Origin: Rhodothermales bacterium
Lineage (GTDB): Bacteria > Bacteroidota > Rhodothermia > Rhodothermales > JAHQVL01
Assembly: GCA_034439735.1 (NCBI GenBank)
Contig: JAWXAX010000187.1
Location: forward strand, 1 to 46,875
DNA length: 46,875 nucleotides
Reading direction: 5' to 3'
A program made the translations under genes and the position numbers. The first letter of the stretch is position 1. Every line of letters begins with the position of its first letter. The notes beneath the pieces are model-generated. The model was not told the DNA's origin. It ran no database searches and was given only the letters and a program-made list of their open reading frames with translations. Positions 18,278 to 25,993 of the stretch are shown in pieces.

Positions 18278-19045
18278 ATGAAATTCATCCACACGCTTAC
18301 CCTCGTCGCCGCGCTCACATTCGCCGGCTGCCAGGACTCCCTCAACGACGCCAACTCGGTCGCCGGCGACCTCGAAGCCTCGTCCGCCGCGAACGAAAAA
18401 GCCTACGGTGGCGGCGACGCCGTCTACCAGGTGCGCGTCCGCAACGTGACCAAGGGTCAGCCGTTCACCCCGCCCCTCGCCGTTACCCATAGCGCCGCGG
18501 CGGACCTCTTCAGCGTGGGCGATAAAGCCAGCGTCGGGATCATGGAGATTGCCGAAAATGGCAACCTGGATCCGTTGCTTGCCGCGCTGACCGACAACCC
18601 GGAGATCGGCGACCTAGTCGTGGCCGTCGATGGCGACGTCCCACCGCTGCTCGCAGGCGAAGAAGTGACGTTCGAAATCACCTCCACGCCCGGCAAGCGC
18701 CACTTCTCGTTCGCGGCCATGCTCATTTGCACGAACGATGGCTTCACCGGTGTTGATAGCCAATTGCTACCTCGCCAAGTCGGTGAGGAAATCGCCCTCG
18801 GCATCAACGGCTACGACGCCGGCACGGAGCTCAACACGGAAGACTTCGCCGACATCGTGCCGCCCTGCCAGGGCCTGGTGGGGATCTCGTCGGATGACGC
18901 CGGGACGGGGATGAGCAACCCCGCCCTTGCCGAAAACGGTTCCATCGCCCATCACCCGGGCGTCGAGGGCGGCGACGACCTCGTGCCGGCCGTACACGGC
19001 TGGAACGATCCCGTCGCGAAGGTGCACATCCGTCGCATCCGGTAA
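18278..19045 (+). CDS. Spondin-domain lipoprotein
   Basis: A 255-residue envelope protein. The first 18 residues are a lipoprotein signal (LTLVAALTFAGC, Cys 18) and are followed by a Ser/Ala/Asn-rich linker. Residues about 48-200 form a Spondin_N-type domain: YQVRVRNVTKGQPFTPPLAVTH, DLFSVGDKAS, GLREIAENG-like GIMEIAENGN, then a cysteine-bearing strand AAMLICTNDGFTG. Bacterial spondin-domain proteins are exported and poorly characterised. The C-terminal region (residues 200-255) has no assigned domain. It is alone on its strand and ends at an inverted heptad array. Confidence 0.85.
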   Translation: MKFIHTLTLVAALTFAGCQDSLNDANSVAGDLEASSAANEKAYGGGDAVYQVRVRNVTKGQPFTPPLAVTHSAAADLFSVGDKASVGIMEIAENGNLDPLLAALTDNPEIGDLVVAVDGDVPPLLAGEEVTFEITSTPGKRHFSFAAMLICTNDGFTGVDSQLLPRQVGEEIALGINGYDAGTELNTEDFADIVPPCQGLVGISSDDAGTGMSNPALAENGSIAHHPGVEGGDDLVPAVHGWNDPVAKVHIRRIR

Positions 19046-19058
19046 GAAGTGGCTTAAG

Positions 19059-19133
19059 GATTAACGATTGAAGATTAAATGATTCGAGGTTCAAGGAACG
19101 GCCCCCTTAACCTCGAATCTTTAATCTTTAATC
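19059..19133. repeat. Heptad-word array forming a long hairpin between convergent genes
   Basis: The left arm reads in 7-bp steps GATTAAC, GATTGAA, GATTAAA, then (after one extra t) GATTCGA, GGTTCAA. The right arm reads CCTTAAC, CTCGAAT, CTTTAAT, CTTTAAT. The arms pair: 11 bp without mismatch (19081-19091 with 19109-19119), continuing outward with an unpaired t, a further 7 bp and a wobble. It fills the space between the convergent spondin and mutarotase-like genes and may end both transcripts. Confidence 0.85.
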
Positions 19134-19137
19134 GCTT

Positions 19138-20286
19138 TCAAGCGTCCACATCCGTGATAAAGCCCACGTTGAGCGGAGCCACCACCTCCATGCCGCTGGC
19201 CGAGACGAGCCGGACCTGCGAGCCGTCGGCCTCGGGGACGATGCGCTCGACGCGGTCGAACCCCGCCGGCACCGGTTGAACGGCCATGATATACCGGATA
19301 ACCAGCGGCTTGTCCACCTCGGCGTTAAGGACCGTCGGGAAACCGTCGGCCTGGAGCGGGTTGTTGTCCGCCGAGCCCGCCAGGCCGTAGTGGAAATACG
19401 CCGTCACCTCTTCGAGCCCCAGTACATTTTTATGCCGGCTATTCCACGGGGCATAGTGCCGACCTCCATTCGAGAACCAGAAGATCGTATTTCGGAGGAC
19501 GCGCGGGTCCTTGAGCGCGAACCAGACGTAACCGGCGCGGGGAAACGTCACCGCCGTCCACGCCACATCGAGGCTTGGGTCGGACACGATCATCGCCAGA
19601 TCCTCATAGCCGCGGCGCGCCGGATACCGGGTCAGATCCACGGATTCACCCGTGATCGCCGGCACGGCATCCAGGCGCTCGAACGAGGCGTCGGCGGCGA
19701 GGAACGAGTAGCCAGGGTTTTCGGGCCGTTCCAGGGGTTCAGGAGCCGTGCGGGCCCAGACGAACGGGCTCGTAGAGATCACACCGCTGCCGGGTTCTTC
19801 CGGGAAGGCGAGCATGGCGTGATGGCCGGGACTGATGGGACCGCTCATGCCGGACAGCGCGTGTTCGCTGTAGATGGCGTGGTGGTTTTCGACGAGCGTG
19901 ATGCGCTTATCGATTCGGCCGGCGCGGACCCGCGTGGCCAGGCTTACATGCAGCACCGTGCGGCCGGCCTCGTGCAGAATCCCCTCCAGCCGCCACCGCT
20001 CGTTGGACGACTCGCCGTGCGGCGGGTGTTGCTCGCCGCCGAACGCCACGTCGTTTGAGCCAAAAGGGAGGCACAAGAAATCGCCCCGCAAGCTCTGCAT
20101 CATGGGCGGCAAGCCGGCCACGGTCTCCGGCTCGTTCCACCACGGCGCGATATGGTACGGCGCAATGACGCAATCTTCGAATAAAAACCGGACAGGGCCG
20201 ATATGCCCGCCCTGCTCCGCTACGGCGAGTTCTACCGTTGGCGTGCCGATGCGCCAGGAAGGTTGGCCGAATACCGATTCGAGCAT
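19138..20286 (-). CDS. Conserved hypothetical protein, galactose-mutarotase-like
   Basis: A 382-residue protein with no signal peptide. The composition (many short beta strands), the N-terminal segment VELAVAEQGGHIGPVRF, HGESSNERWRL and DKRITLVENHHAIYSEH resemble the aldose-1-epimerase/galactose-mutarotase fold, in which an N-terminal strand packs on a large beta sandwich and a His-Gly pair lies near the sugar. This is a fold-level suggestion; a catalytic set is not verified. It follows the SDR gene by 38 bp in the same direction, so a sugar-oxidising pair is possible. Confidence 0.6.
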   Translation of the reverse strand: MLESVFGQPSWRIGTPTVELAVAEQGGHIGPVRFLFEDCVIAPYHIAPWWNEPETVAGLPPMMQSLRGDFLCLPFGSNDVAFGGEQHPPHGESSNERWRLEGILHEAGRTVLHVSLATRVRAGRIDKRITLVENHHAIYSEHALSGMSGPISPGHHAMLAFPEEPGSGVISTSPFVWARTAPEPLERPENPGYSFLAADASFERLDAVPAITGESVDLTRYPARRGYEDLAMIVSDPSLDVAWTAVTFPRAGYVWFALKDPRVLRNTIFWFSNGGRHYAPWNSRHKNVLGLEEVTAYFHYGLAGSADNNPLQADGFPTVLNAEVDKPLVIRYIMAVQPVPAGFDRVERIVPEADGSQVRLVSASGMEVVAPLNVGFITDVDA

Positions 20287-20324
20287 GGAAAGGATGAGGA
20301 TGGATGGACGGAAGGAGGGCCGGC

Positions 20325-21095
20325 TTACCGCGTGGCACGGACGGTGCCCCCCAGTTCTACGCCAAGGCCGCCGTCAATGCGGACCGACTGGCCGGTGATA
20401 AAGGTCGCCTCGTCGCTGCACAGGTAGGCGACGAGGCCGGCAATTTCATCCGCCGTGCCGATGCGACCGGCGAGGTGCATCTGGCGGACTTCTTCGTAGA
20501 GCGCGTCCGGGTCGCCGGATTGCTCCGCCGTCCACCGCACCATCGGGGTATCGACGGTGCCCGGGCAAACGGCGACACACCGGATCGTCGGGCTAAAATC
20601 GATGGCGATGCTCCGCGTCAGCCCCAGCATCGCCGTTTTGCTGGTGGTGTAGGGCGCGACATTCGCCTGGGAATGGTACGCTTGGACGCTAGACATATTG
20701 ATCACCACGCCGGCGCCCCGGCGCTGCATGCCGGGTATAACAGCCCGCGCGCAAAGAAACGCACTCTTCAGATTGACAGCCATCACCCGGTCCCACTCCT
20801 CTTCCGTCGTGGACACCACCGTCCCGTAATGCTGGATGCCGGCATTGTTAACCAGTATGTCGATGTCTCCGAATGCGTCAATCGCCGCTTCAACCGCGGC
20901 AGCGACGTCTGCCGATCGCGACACGTCACAGGCGAAAAAACGTAGCCTATCACCCGTCTCGAGCACGTTGCCGGCAGGATCGACATCCAGCACGGCCACG
21001 CGAGCGCCTTCCGCATGCAGGCGATGGACGATGGCGGCCCCTATCCCTTTGCTTCCACCGGTTATGACGGCGGTGCGGTCCCTGAAACGCTCCAT
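20325..21095 (-). CDS. Short-chain dehydrogenase/reductase
   Basis: A 256-residue classical SDR. It has the NAD(P)-binding TGGSKGIG at 12-19, D58 of FFACDVS, NNAG at 83-86, catalytic Ser136, Tyr149 and Lys153 (YTTSK) and PGTVDTPM after the active site. The acidic residue at the end of the second strand (VLDVD) suggests NAD over NADP. Family members oxidise sugars, 3-oxoacyl chains or steroids; the substrate is not determined. The start MERFRDRTAV is chosen over a 43-codon upstream extension. It probably shares a transcript with the mutarotase-like gene. Confidence 0.93.
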   Translation of the reverse strand: MERFRDRTAVITGGSKGIGAAIVHRLHAEGARVAVLDVDPAGNVLETGDRLRFFACDVSRSADVAAAVEAAIDAFGDIDILVNNAGIQHYGTVVSTTEEEWDRVMAVNLKSAFLCARAVIPGMQRRGAGVVINMSSVQAYHSQANVAPYTTSKTAMLGLTRSIAIDFSPTIRCVAVCPGTVDTPMVRWTAEQSGDPDALYEEVRQMHLAGRIGTADEIAGLVAYLCSDEATFITGQSVRIDGGLGVELGGTVRATR

Positions 21096-21244
21096 GGATC
21101 TCCGTTGATGGCCGGCAGGCGCCTGGTCCTGAATCAGGGACCGCCGATGAGAAAGCGAATGTTTATACGGAGCGTAAGATAGCGATTGGCCGGAACGAGA
21201 CCATATGTGTGGAGTATGTTTCATTTAACCAACCGATCCGTAGC

Positions 21245-22315
21245 ATGCAGGATTCCACACTTCCCACGCGCCACGGCCGGGCCGCCGGCTACAATCCTCC
21301 CAACCGGTTCGAGCCCATGCATCTGGAAGAGGACCCAGCCGAACTAGACCCGGCCGAGCTTCGCCAGATCAAAACTCTTTTTTTTCACGACACCTCGAAG
21401 TCCGCCCTCTCCAAAAACGACAGCCCGGACATTCCTTTTACCTATAGCATCAACCCGTATCGAGGCTGCGAACACGGGTGTATCTATTGTTATGCCCGCC
21501 CCTCGCACGAATACCTGGGGTTCTCCGCCGGGCTGGACTTCGAGTCCCGCATCGTCGTCAAGCAGGACCTGCCCCGGCTCCTCGCCGAGGCTTTCGACCG
21601 CCTGTCCTGGCAGCCGCAGCCGATCATGCTCTCCGGTAACACGGATTGTTACCAACCTGTCGAACGACGGCTCAAGATCACCCGCGCCTGCCTGGAAGTC
21701 TTTGCCCGGTATCGCAACCCCGTCTCCGTCATCACTAAAAACGCCCTCGTCACCCGAGACCTCGACGTTCTTGAGGAGCTCGCCGCGCTTAACCTGGTCC
21801 ATGTGGCGATGTCGATCACCAGCCTCAAGCCGGATATCATCCAGGCGATGGAGCCGCGCACCTCGCGGCCAGCGGCGCGGCTTCGCGCCGTCGAACAACT
21901 CGCCGCCCGCGGCATCCCGGTCGCGGTAATGGTTGGGCCCGTGGTGCCCGGGCTGACGGACGAGGAGCTGCCGGCCATCATCGAGGCCGCCGCCGCGGCC
22001 GGCGCGACGCGGGCCTATTACGTGATGCTCCGGCTGCCCGGACCCGTGCGCGAACTCTTTCTATCCTGGTTGGAACGCGCCTATCCGGACCGTAAACAGC
22101 GCGTCATCAACCGGCTGACCGACCTCCGGGGCGAGTCCCTTACGGACGGCCGCTTTGGCGTCCGGATGCGTGGCGAAGGGCACTGGGCCGACGTGGTGAA
22201 TCGCCTGTATCGCATGACCTGCCGCCGGCTCAACCTGAATCAACCCGGATCCTCGCTGGCCACCGAGCACTTTCGACGACCAGCTACCGATGGACAGCTG
22301 AGTCTGTTTGCGTAG
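21245..22315 (+). CDS. PA0069-family radical SAM protein
   Basis: A 356-residue radical SAM enzyme with the cluster motif C75-x3-C79-x2-C82 (CEHGCIYCYARPSHEY), which is typical of the PA0069/SplB-like group. Downstream are the SAM-binding stretches MLSGNTDCYQPVE and VSVITKNALV, and MVGPVVPGLTD. Reaction and substrate of this group are not established; resemblance to spore photoproduct lyase is distant. The start MQDSTLPTRHG is preferred over a GTG 12 codons upstream. It is divergent from the SDR gene and followed, after 153 bp, by the Gfo/Idh gene. Confidence 0.9.
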   Translation: MQDSTLPTRHGRAAGYNPPNRFEPMHLEEDPAELDPAELRQIKTLFFHDTSKSALSKNDSPDIPFTYSINPYRGCEHGCIYCYARPSHEYLGFSAGLDFESRIVVKQDLPRLLAEAFDRLSWQPQPIMLSGNTDCYQPVERRLKITRACLEVFARYRNPVSVITKNALVTRDLDVLEELAALNLVHVAMSITSLKPDIIQAMEPRTSRPAARLRAVEQLAARGIPVAVMVGPVVPGLTDEELPAIIEAAAAAGATRAYYVMLRLPGPVRELFLSWLERAYPDRKQRVINRLTDLRGESLTDGRFGVRMRGEGHWADVVNRLYRMTCRRLNLNQPGSSLATEHFRRPATDGQLSLFA

Positions 22316-22468
22316 CGTAATCGTCCATGGCCTCGAAAGAGCGTTCCACAGGCGTTCCATCGCCGCAGCTGCAACGTGTATTCTTGACCATCATTTAGCA
22401 TAGACGGGCCGGCCAGTGTACCTTGCGTCTATCGTGTTTCCGGCTCAACCCAACCCAGAACCTCTCGC

Positions 22469-23536
22469 ATGGCTCGTAAGAAACTCTCGGTGCTCGTCGC
22501 AGGCTGCGGCAACATGGGTACCTCGCATGCCCGCGCTTACCACCGTCTCGAAGCCTTTGAAATCGCCGGCCTCGTCAGCCGCCAGCCCGAAAGCCGCAAT
22601 CGGCTCTCCGCTGAACTAGGCGGGCTGCCTACGTTCGCCGACTTCGACGAAGCGCTCGCGGCCACTCGGCCGGATGTTGTGTCGATCAACACCTACCCCG
22701 AGACCCATGCCGAATACGCCCGGAAGAGCCTCGAGGCCGGCGCTCATCTATTTGTCGAAAAACCCCTCGCCAACACGGTCGAGGAAGCACAACAGATCGT
22801 CGACCTCGCACGAGATCACAACCGAAAACTCGTCATCGGTTACATCCTGCGCGTACATCCAGCATGGACCCGGTTTATAGCGATCGCCCGCACCCTCGGC
22901 AAGCCGCTCGTCATGCGGATGAACCTCAACCAGCAGAGCAGTGGAAAAACCTGGGAGACGCACAAGAACCTGATGAAGACGATGTCGCCGATCGTCGACT
23001 GTGGCGTTCACTATGTCGATGTGATGTGTATGATGACCGGCGCCAACCCGATGCGCGTCAGCGCGATCGGGGCGCGGTTATCCGATGAGATCGCGCCGGA
23101 TATGTACAACTACGGACAGCTTCAGGTGACCTTTGACGATGGGTCCGTGGGATGGTATGAGGCTGGCTGGGGGCCGATGATGAGCGAGACGGCCTTCTTC
23201 GTAAAAGACGTGATCGGACCGAAGGGCTGCGTGAGCATTGAAGACAAACCCGCCGGCACAAGCGACACAGTCGACGATCACTCCAAAACCGGACGCCTCC
23301 GGCTCCACCATAGCGCCATGGGCCCCGACGGACGCTTCGCGAAACAAGACGACCTGATCGACACCTCCGACGAGCCTTCCCACGACGGGCTCTGTGAACT
23401 GGAGCAGCGCTTTCTGCTAAACGCGATCGAGAACGACGTCGACCTTTCGGATCATGCGCGAGAAGCCGTGAATAGCCTCAAGGTGGTGCTTGCGGCCGAC
23501 GAGGCCTTCCGCACGGGGCGCGTCGTTTCGCTCTAG
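22469..23536 (+). CDS. Gfo/Idh/MocA family oxidoreductase
   Basis: A 355-residue NAD(P)-dependent sugar or inositol-type dehydrogenase. The Rossmann motif is AGCGNMG (11-17), the conserved lysine is in EKP (97-99), and the active-site pair D177 and H181 is in DCGVHYVDVM. The C-terminal sheet (GQLQVTFDDGSVGWYEAGWGP) is complete. Substrate is not predictable. It has its own upstream gap of 153 bp and is followed after 85 bp by the peptidase gene. Confidence 0.93.
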   Translation: MARKKLSVLVAGCGNMGTSHARAYHRLEAFEIAGLVSRQPESRNRLSAELGGLPTFADFDEALAATRPDVVSINTYPETHAEYARKSLEAGAHLFVEKPLANTVEEAQQIVDLARDHNRKLVIGYILRVHPAWTRFIAIARTLGKPLVMRMNLNQQSSGKTWETHKNLMKTMSPIVDCGVHYVDVMCMMTGANPMRVSAIGARLSDEIAPDMYNYGQLQVTFDDGSVGWYEAGWGPMMSETAFFVKDVIGPKGCVSIEDKPAGTSDTVDDHSKTGRLRLHHSAMGPDGRFAKQDDLIDTSDEPSHDGLCELEQRFLLNAIENDVDLSDHAREAVNSLKVVLAADEAFRTGRVVSL

Positions 23537-23621
23537 CACTGGCTCCCTGAGACGCCCACATATTGTCTATTTTGGGTATACTTCTGTCACCCCGCCATTG
23601 CCTCTTCAGATCCGAACCTGC

Positions 23622-25946
23622 ATGCGCATGCACCTGCTTTTGCTGGCCCTGGTGGCCCTGTGTTTCGCCCGGCCGTCAACGGCACAGCAACCGGTCACGA
23701 CCGAAGACTACGCCAGGGCCGAGTCCTTCCTCGCCACGAATACCTGGCCGCTCGTCTACCGCAGTGGTGTTCGCCCGACGTTTCATGCCGGAGATCGCTT
23801 CTGGTACGCCGTCTCGACGCCGGCCGGCACGGAGTTCGTCACCGTGGATCCGGCCCGGAAAACCCGCGCCCTCGCCTTCGAGCACGACCGCCTGGCCAGC
23901 GCGTTATCCACAGCGGCGGACACCGCCTATTCGGCCGAACGCCTTCCATTTTCCAGCATCGAGCCCTCCGCCGACGGCCGCTCCCTCGCCGTTATCATCG
24001 AGCGCACTCGGTATGAATGCGACCTCCGGGCGTATACCTGCGCCGGAGCGCCTCACAGCGCCCCGCGCCTCGATCGCCGTAGCGTTCCCTCGCCCGATGG
24101 CCGCCTCGCCGCCTTCATCCGTGATAACAACCTGTGGGTCCGCGATCAGCAAACTGGCGACGAGACCCCTTTGACTACCGACGGCGTGACCGACTTTGGG
24201 TACGCCACCAATAACGCCGGCTGGACGCGCAGCGAAACCCCGGTCGTATTATGGTCCCCCGATTCCAAAAAAATCGCCACGTTCCAACATGACGGGCGGG
24301 GTGTCGGAGAGATGTACCTGACGTCGACCGAAACCGGCCGGCCGAAGCTCGAAGCCTGGAAATATCCCCTGCCCGGCGACAGCCTCTTCTTTCGGATCGA
24401 ACGCGTCGTGATCCATGTAGACGACGCGCGCGTCGTCCGCCTCCAGATGCCGCCCGACCCGCATCGCGGGACGACAACGGACCACATTGCCGGTCAGGGC
24501 GGCCGCTTCCTCGATGTGGAATGGAGCTCCGACAGCGATCAGCTCGCGTTTGTCTCCAGCTCGCGTGACCATAAGGTGGCCACCCTGCGTGTGGCCGACC
24601 CGGAAACGGGCGTCGTTCGGGATGTGTTGACGGAGAAGACCAATACGTACTTCGAATCCGGCTTCAGCGATGAAAACTGGCGTGTCCTGTTCGAAACCAA
24701 TGAGGTATTGTGGTTCTCCGAGCGCGACAATTGGGGGCATATGTACCTCTATGATTTGTCGACCGGCGAGCTGAAGCAACAGATCACGCAGGGAGAATGG
24801 GCCGTGCTGGATATGAAGCGGGTCGATGCCCGGGGCCGTACCCTGTATTTCACCGCCGGCGGACGCGAACCGGGAGACCCCTATTTCCATCGCCTGTACC
24901 GGATCGGGATGGATGGCAAAAATCTGCGCCTGCTGACCGCAGAGGATGCGCATCACACGATCGCGTTCGTGCCCTCGGGCGATTTCTTCGTCGATACCTA
25001 TTCCACGTCCACTACCCCGCCCGTCAGCGTGGTGAAGGATACGGATGGACGGACGGTCGTCGAACTCGAACGCGCGGACATATCTGCCCTGCAGGCCGCC
25101 GGCTGGCAGCCACCGATCCCCTTCACCACGAAGGCGCGCGACGGTGTGACCGAGTTGCACGGGCTGATGTATCGACCCTCCAACTTCGATTCCACCCGGT
25201 CCTACCCGGTCCTCAATTATCTGTACCCCGGCCCTCAGTCAGGCAGCGTGGGCACACGCAGCTTCGTGCCGGCGCGGAGCGATAAACAGGCCGTCGCCGA
25301 GCTGGGCTTCGTCGTCATCGAAGTCGACGCCATGGGCACCCCCGGCCGCTCGAAGTCCTTCCATGACGCCTATTACGGTAATATGGGCGACAACGGCTTA
25401 CCGGATCAAATAGCGACGATACAGCAGCTCGCCGATCGGCACGGGTGGATCGACGACAACCGCGTAGGCATCTGGGGGCATTCGGGAGGCGGCTTCGCCT
25501 CGGCGGCCGGCGTCCTCCGATATCCCGACTTCTACGATGTCGCCGTCTCCAGCGCCGGCAACCATGGCAACCGCCTCTATGAAGACGACTGGGGCGAAAA
25601 ATGGCAGGGACTGCTGGAAGAAGGGCCGGATGGGACAACCAACTACGACAACCAGGCCAATCAACTGGTGGCCGGTAACCTGAAGGGCAAACTCCTGCTC
25701 GCGCACGGCAACATGGACAACAACGTCCCGCCCTACAACACGCTCGCCCTGGTCGACGCGCTCATCAAAGCGAATAAGGATTTCGACCTGCTCATGATCC
25801 CGAACGCGCGCCACGGATTTGGCGACGCGAACAACTACTTCATGCGCCGGCGGTGGGACTACTTCGTTCGTCATCTGCTCGGTGTCGAGCCGCCGCAGGG
25901 GTATGAAATTGGCCGGCGCATGGAAGTGCAACAGCCCACGGGTTGA
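23622..25946 (+). CDS. Secreted S9B (dipeptidyl-peptidase IV-type) serine peptidase
   Basis: A 774-residue exported peptidase. The signal peptide is MRMHLLLLALVALCFARPSTA; an ATG two codons later would serve equally. An N-terminal eight-blade propeller domain carries WSPDSKKIATFQHDGR, WSSDSDQLAFVSSSRD, YFESGFSDENW and DNWGHMYLYDL. The alpha/beta hydrolase domain has Ser621 (GHSGGG), Asp699 (HGNMDNN) and His731 (NARHGFG), a complete triad. Such enzymes remove X-Pro or similar dipeptides from peptide N-termini, supporting protein scavenging. It is followed directly by the DUF5916 gene, whose frame contains a TGATG junction with this stop. Confidence 0.93.
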   Translation: MRMHLLLLALVALCFARPSTAQQPVTTEDYARAESFLATNTWPLVYRSGVRPTFHAGDRFWYAVSTPAGTEFVTVDPARKTRALAFEHDRLASALSTAADTAYSAERLPFSSIEPSADGRSLAVIIERTRYECDLRAYTCAGAPHSAPRLDRRSVPSPDGRLAAFIRDNNLWVRDQQTGDETPLTTDGVTDFGYATNNAGWTRSETPVVLWSPDSKKIATFQHDGRGVGEMYLTSTETGRPKLEAWKYPLPGDSLFFRIERVVIHVDDARVVRLQMPPDPHRGTTTDHIAGQGGRFLDVEWSSDSDQLAFVSSSRDHKVATLRVADPETGVVRDVLTEKTNTYFESGFSDENWRVLFETNEVLWFSERDNWGHMYLYDLSTGELKQQITQGEWAVLDMKRVDARGRTLYFTAGGREPGDPYFHRLYRIGMDGKNLRLLTAEDAHHTIAFVPSGDFFVDTYSTSTTPPVSVVKDTDGRTVVELERADISALQAAGWQPPIPFTTKARDGVTELHGLMYRPSNFDSTRSYPVLNYLYPGPQSGSVGTRSFVPARSDKQAVAELGFVVIEVDAMGTPGRSKSFHDAYYGNMGDNGLPDQIATIQQLADRHGWIDDNRVGIWGHSGGGFASAAGVLRYPDFYDVAVSSAGNHGNRLYEDDWGEKWQGLLEEGPDGTTNYDNQANQLVAGNLKGKLLLAHGNMDNNVPPYNTLALVDALIKANKDFDLLMIPNARHGFGDANNYFMRRRWDYFVRHLLGVEPPQGYEIGRRMEVQQPTG

Positions 25947-25993
25947 TGCGTACTGTCCGCCATCCAACGTTGCAAGTGACCCCTATCCCTAGC

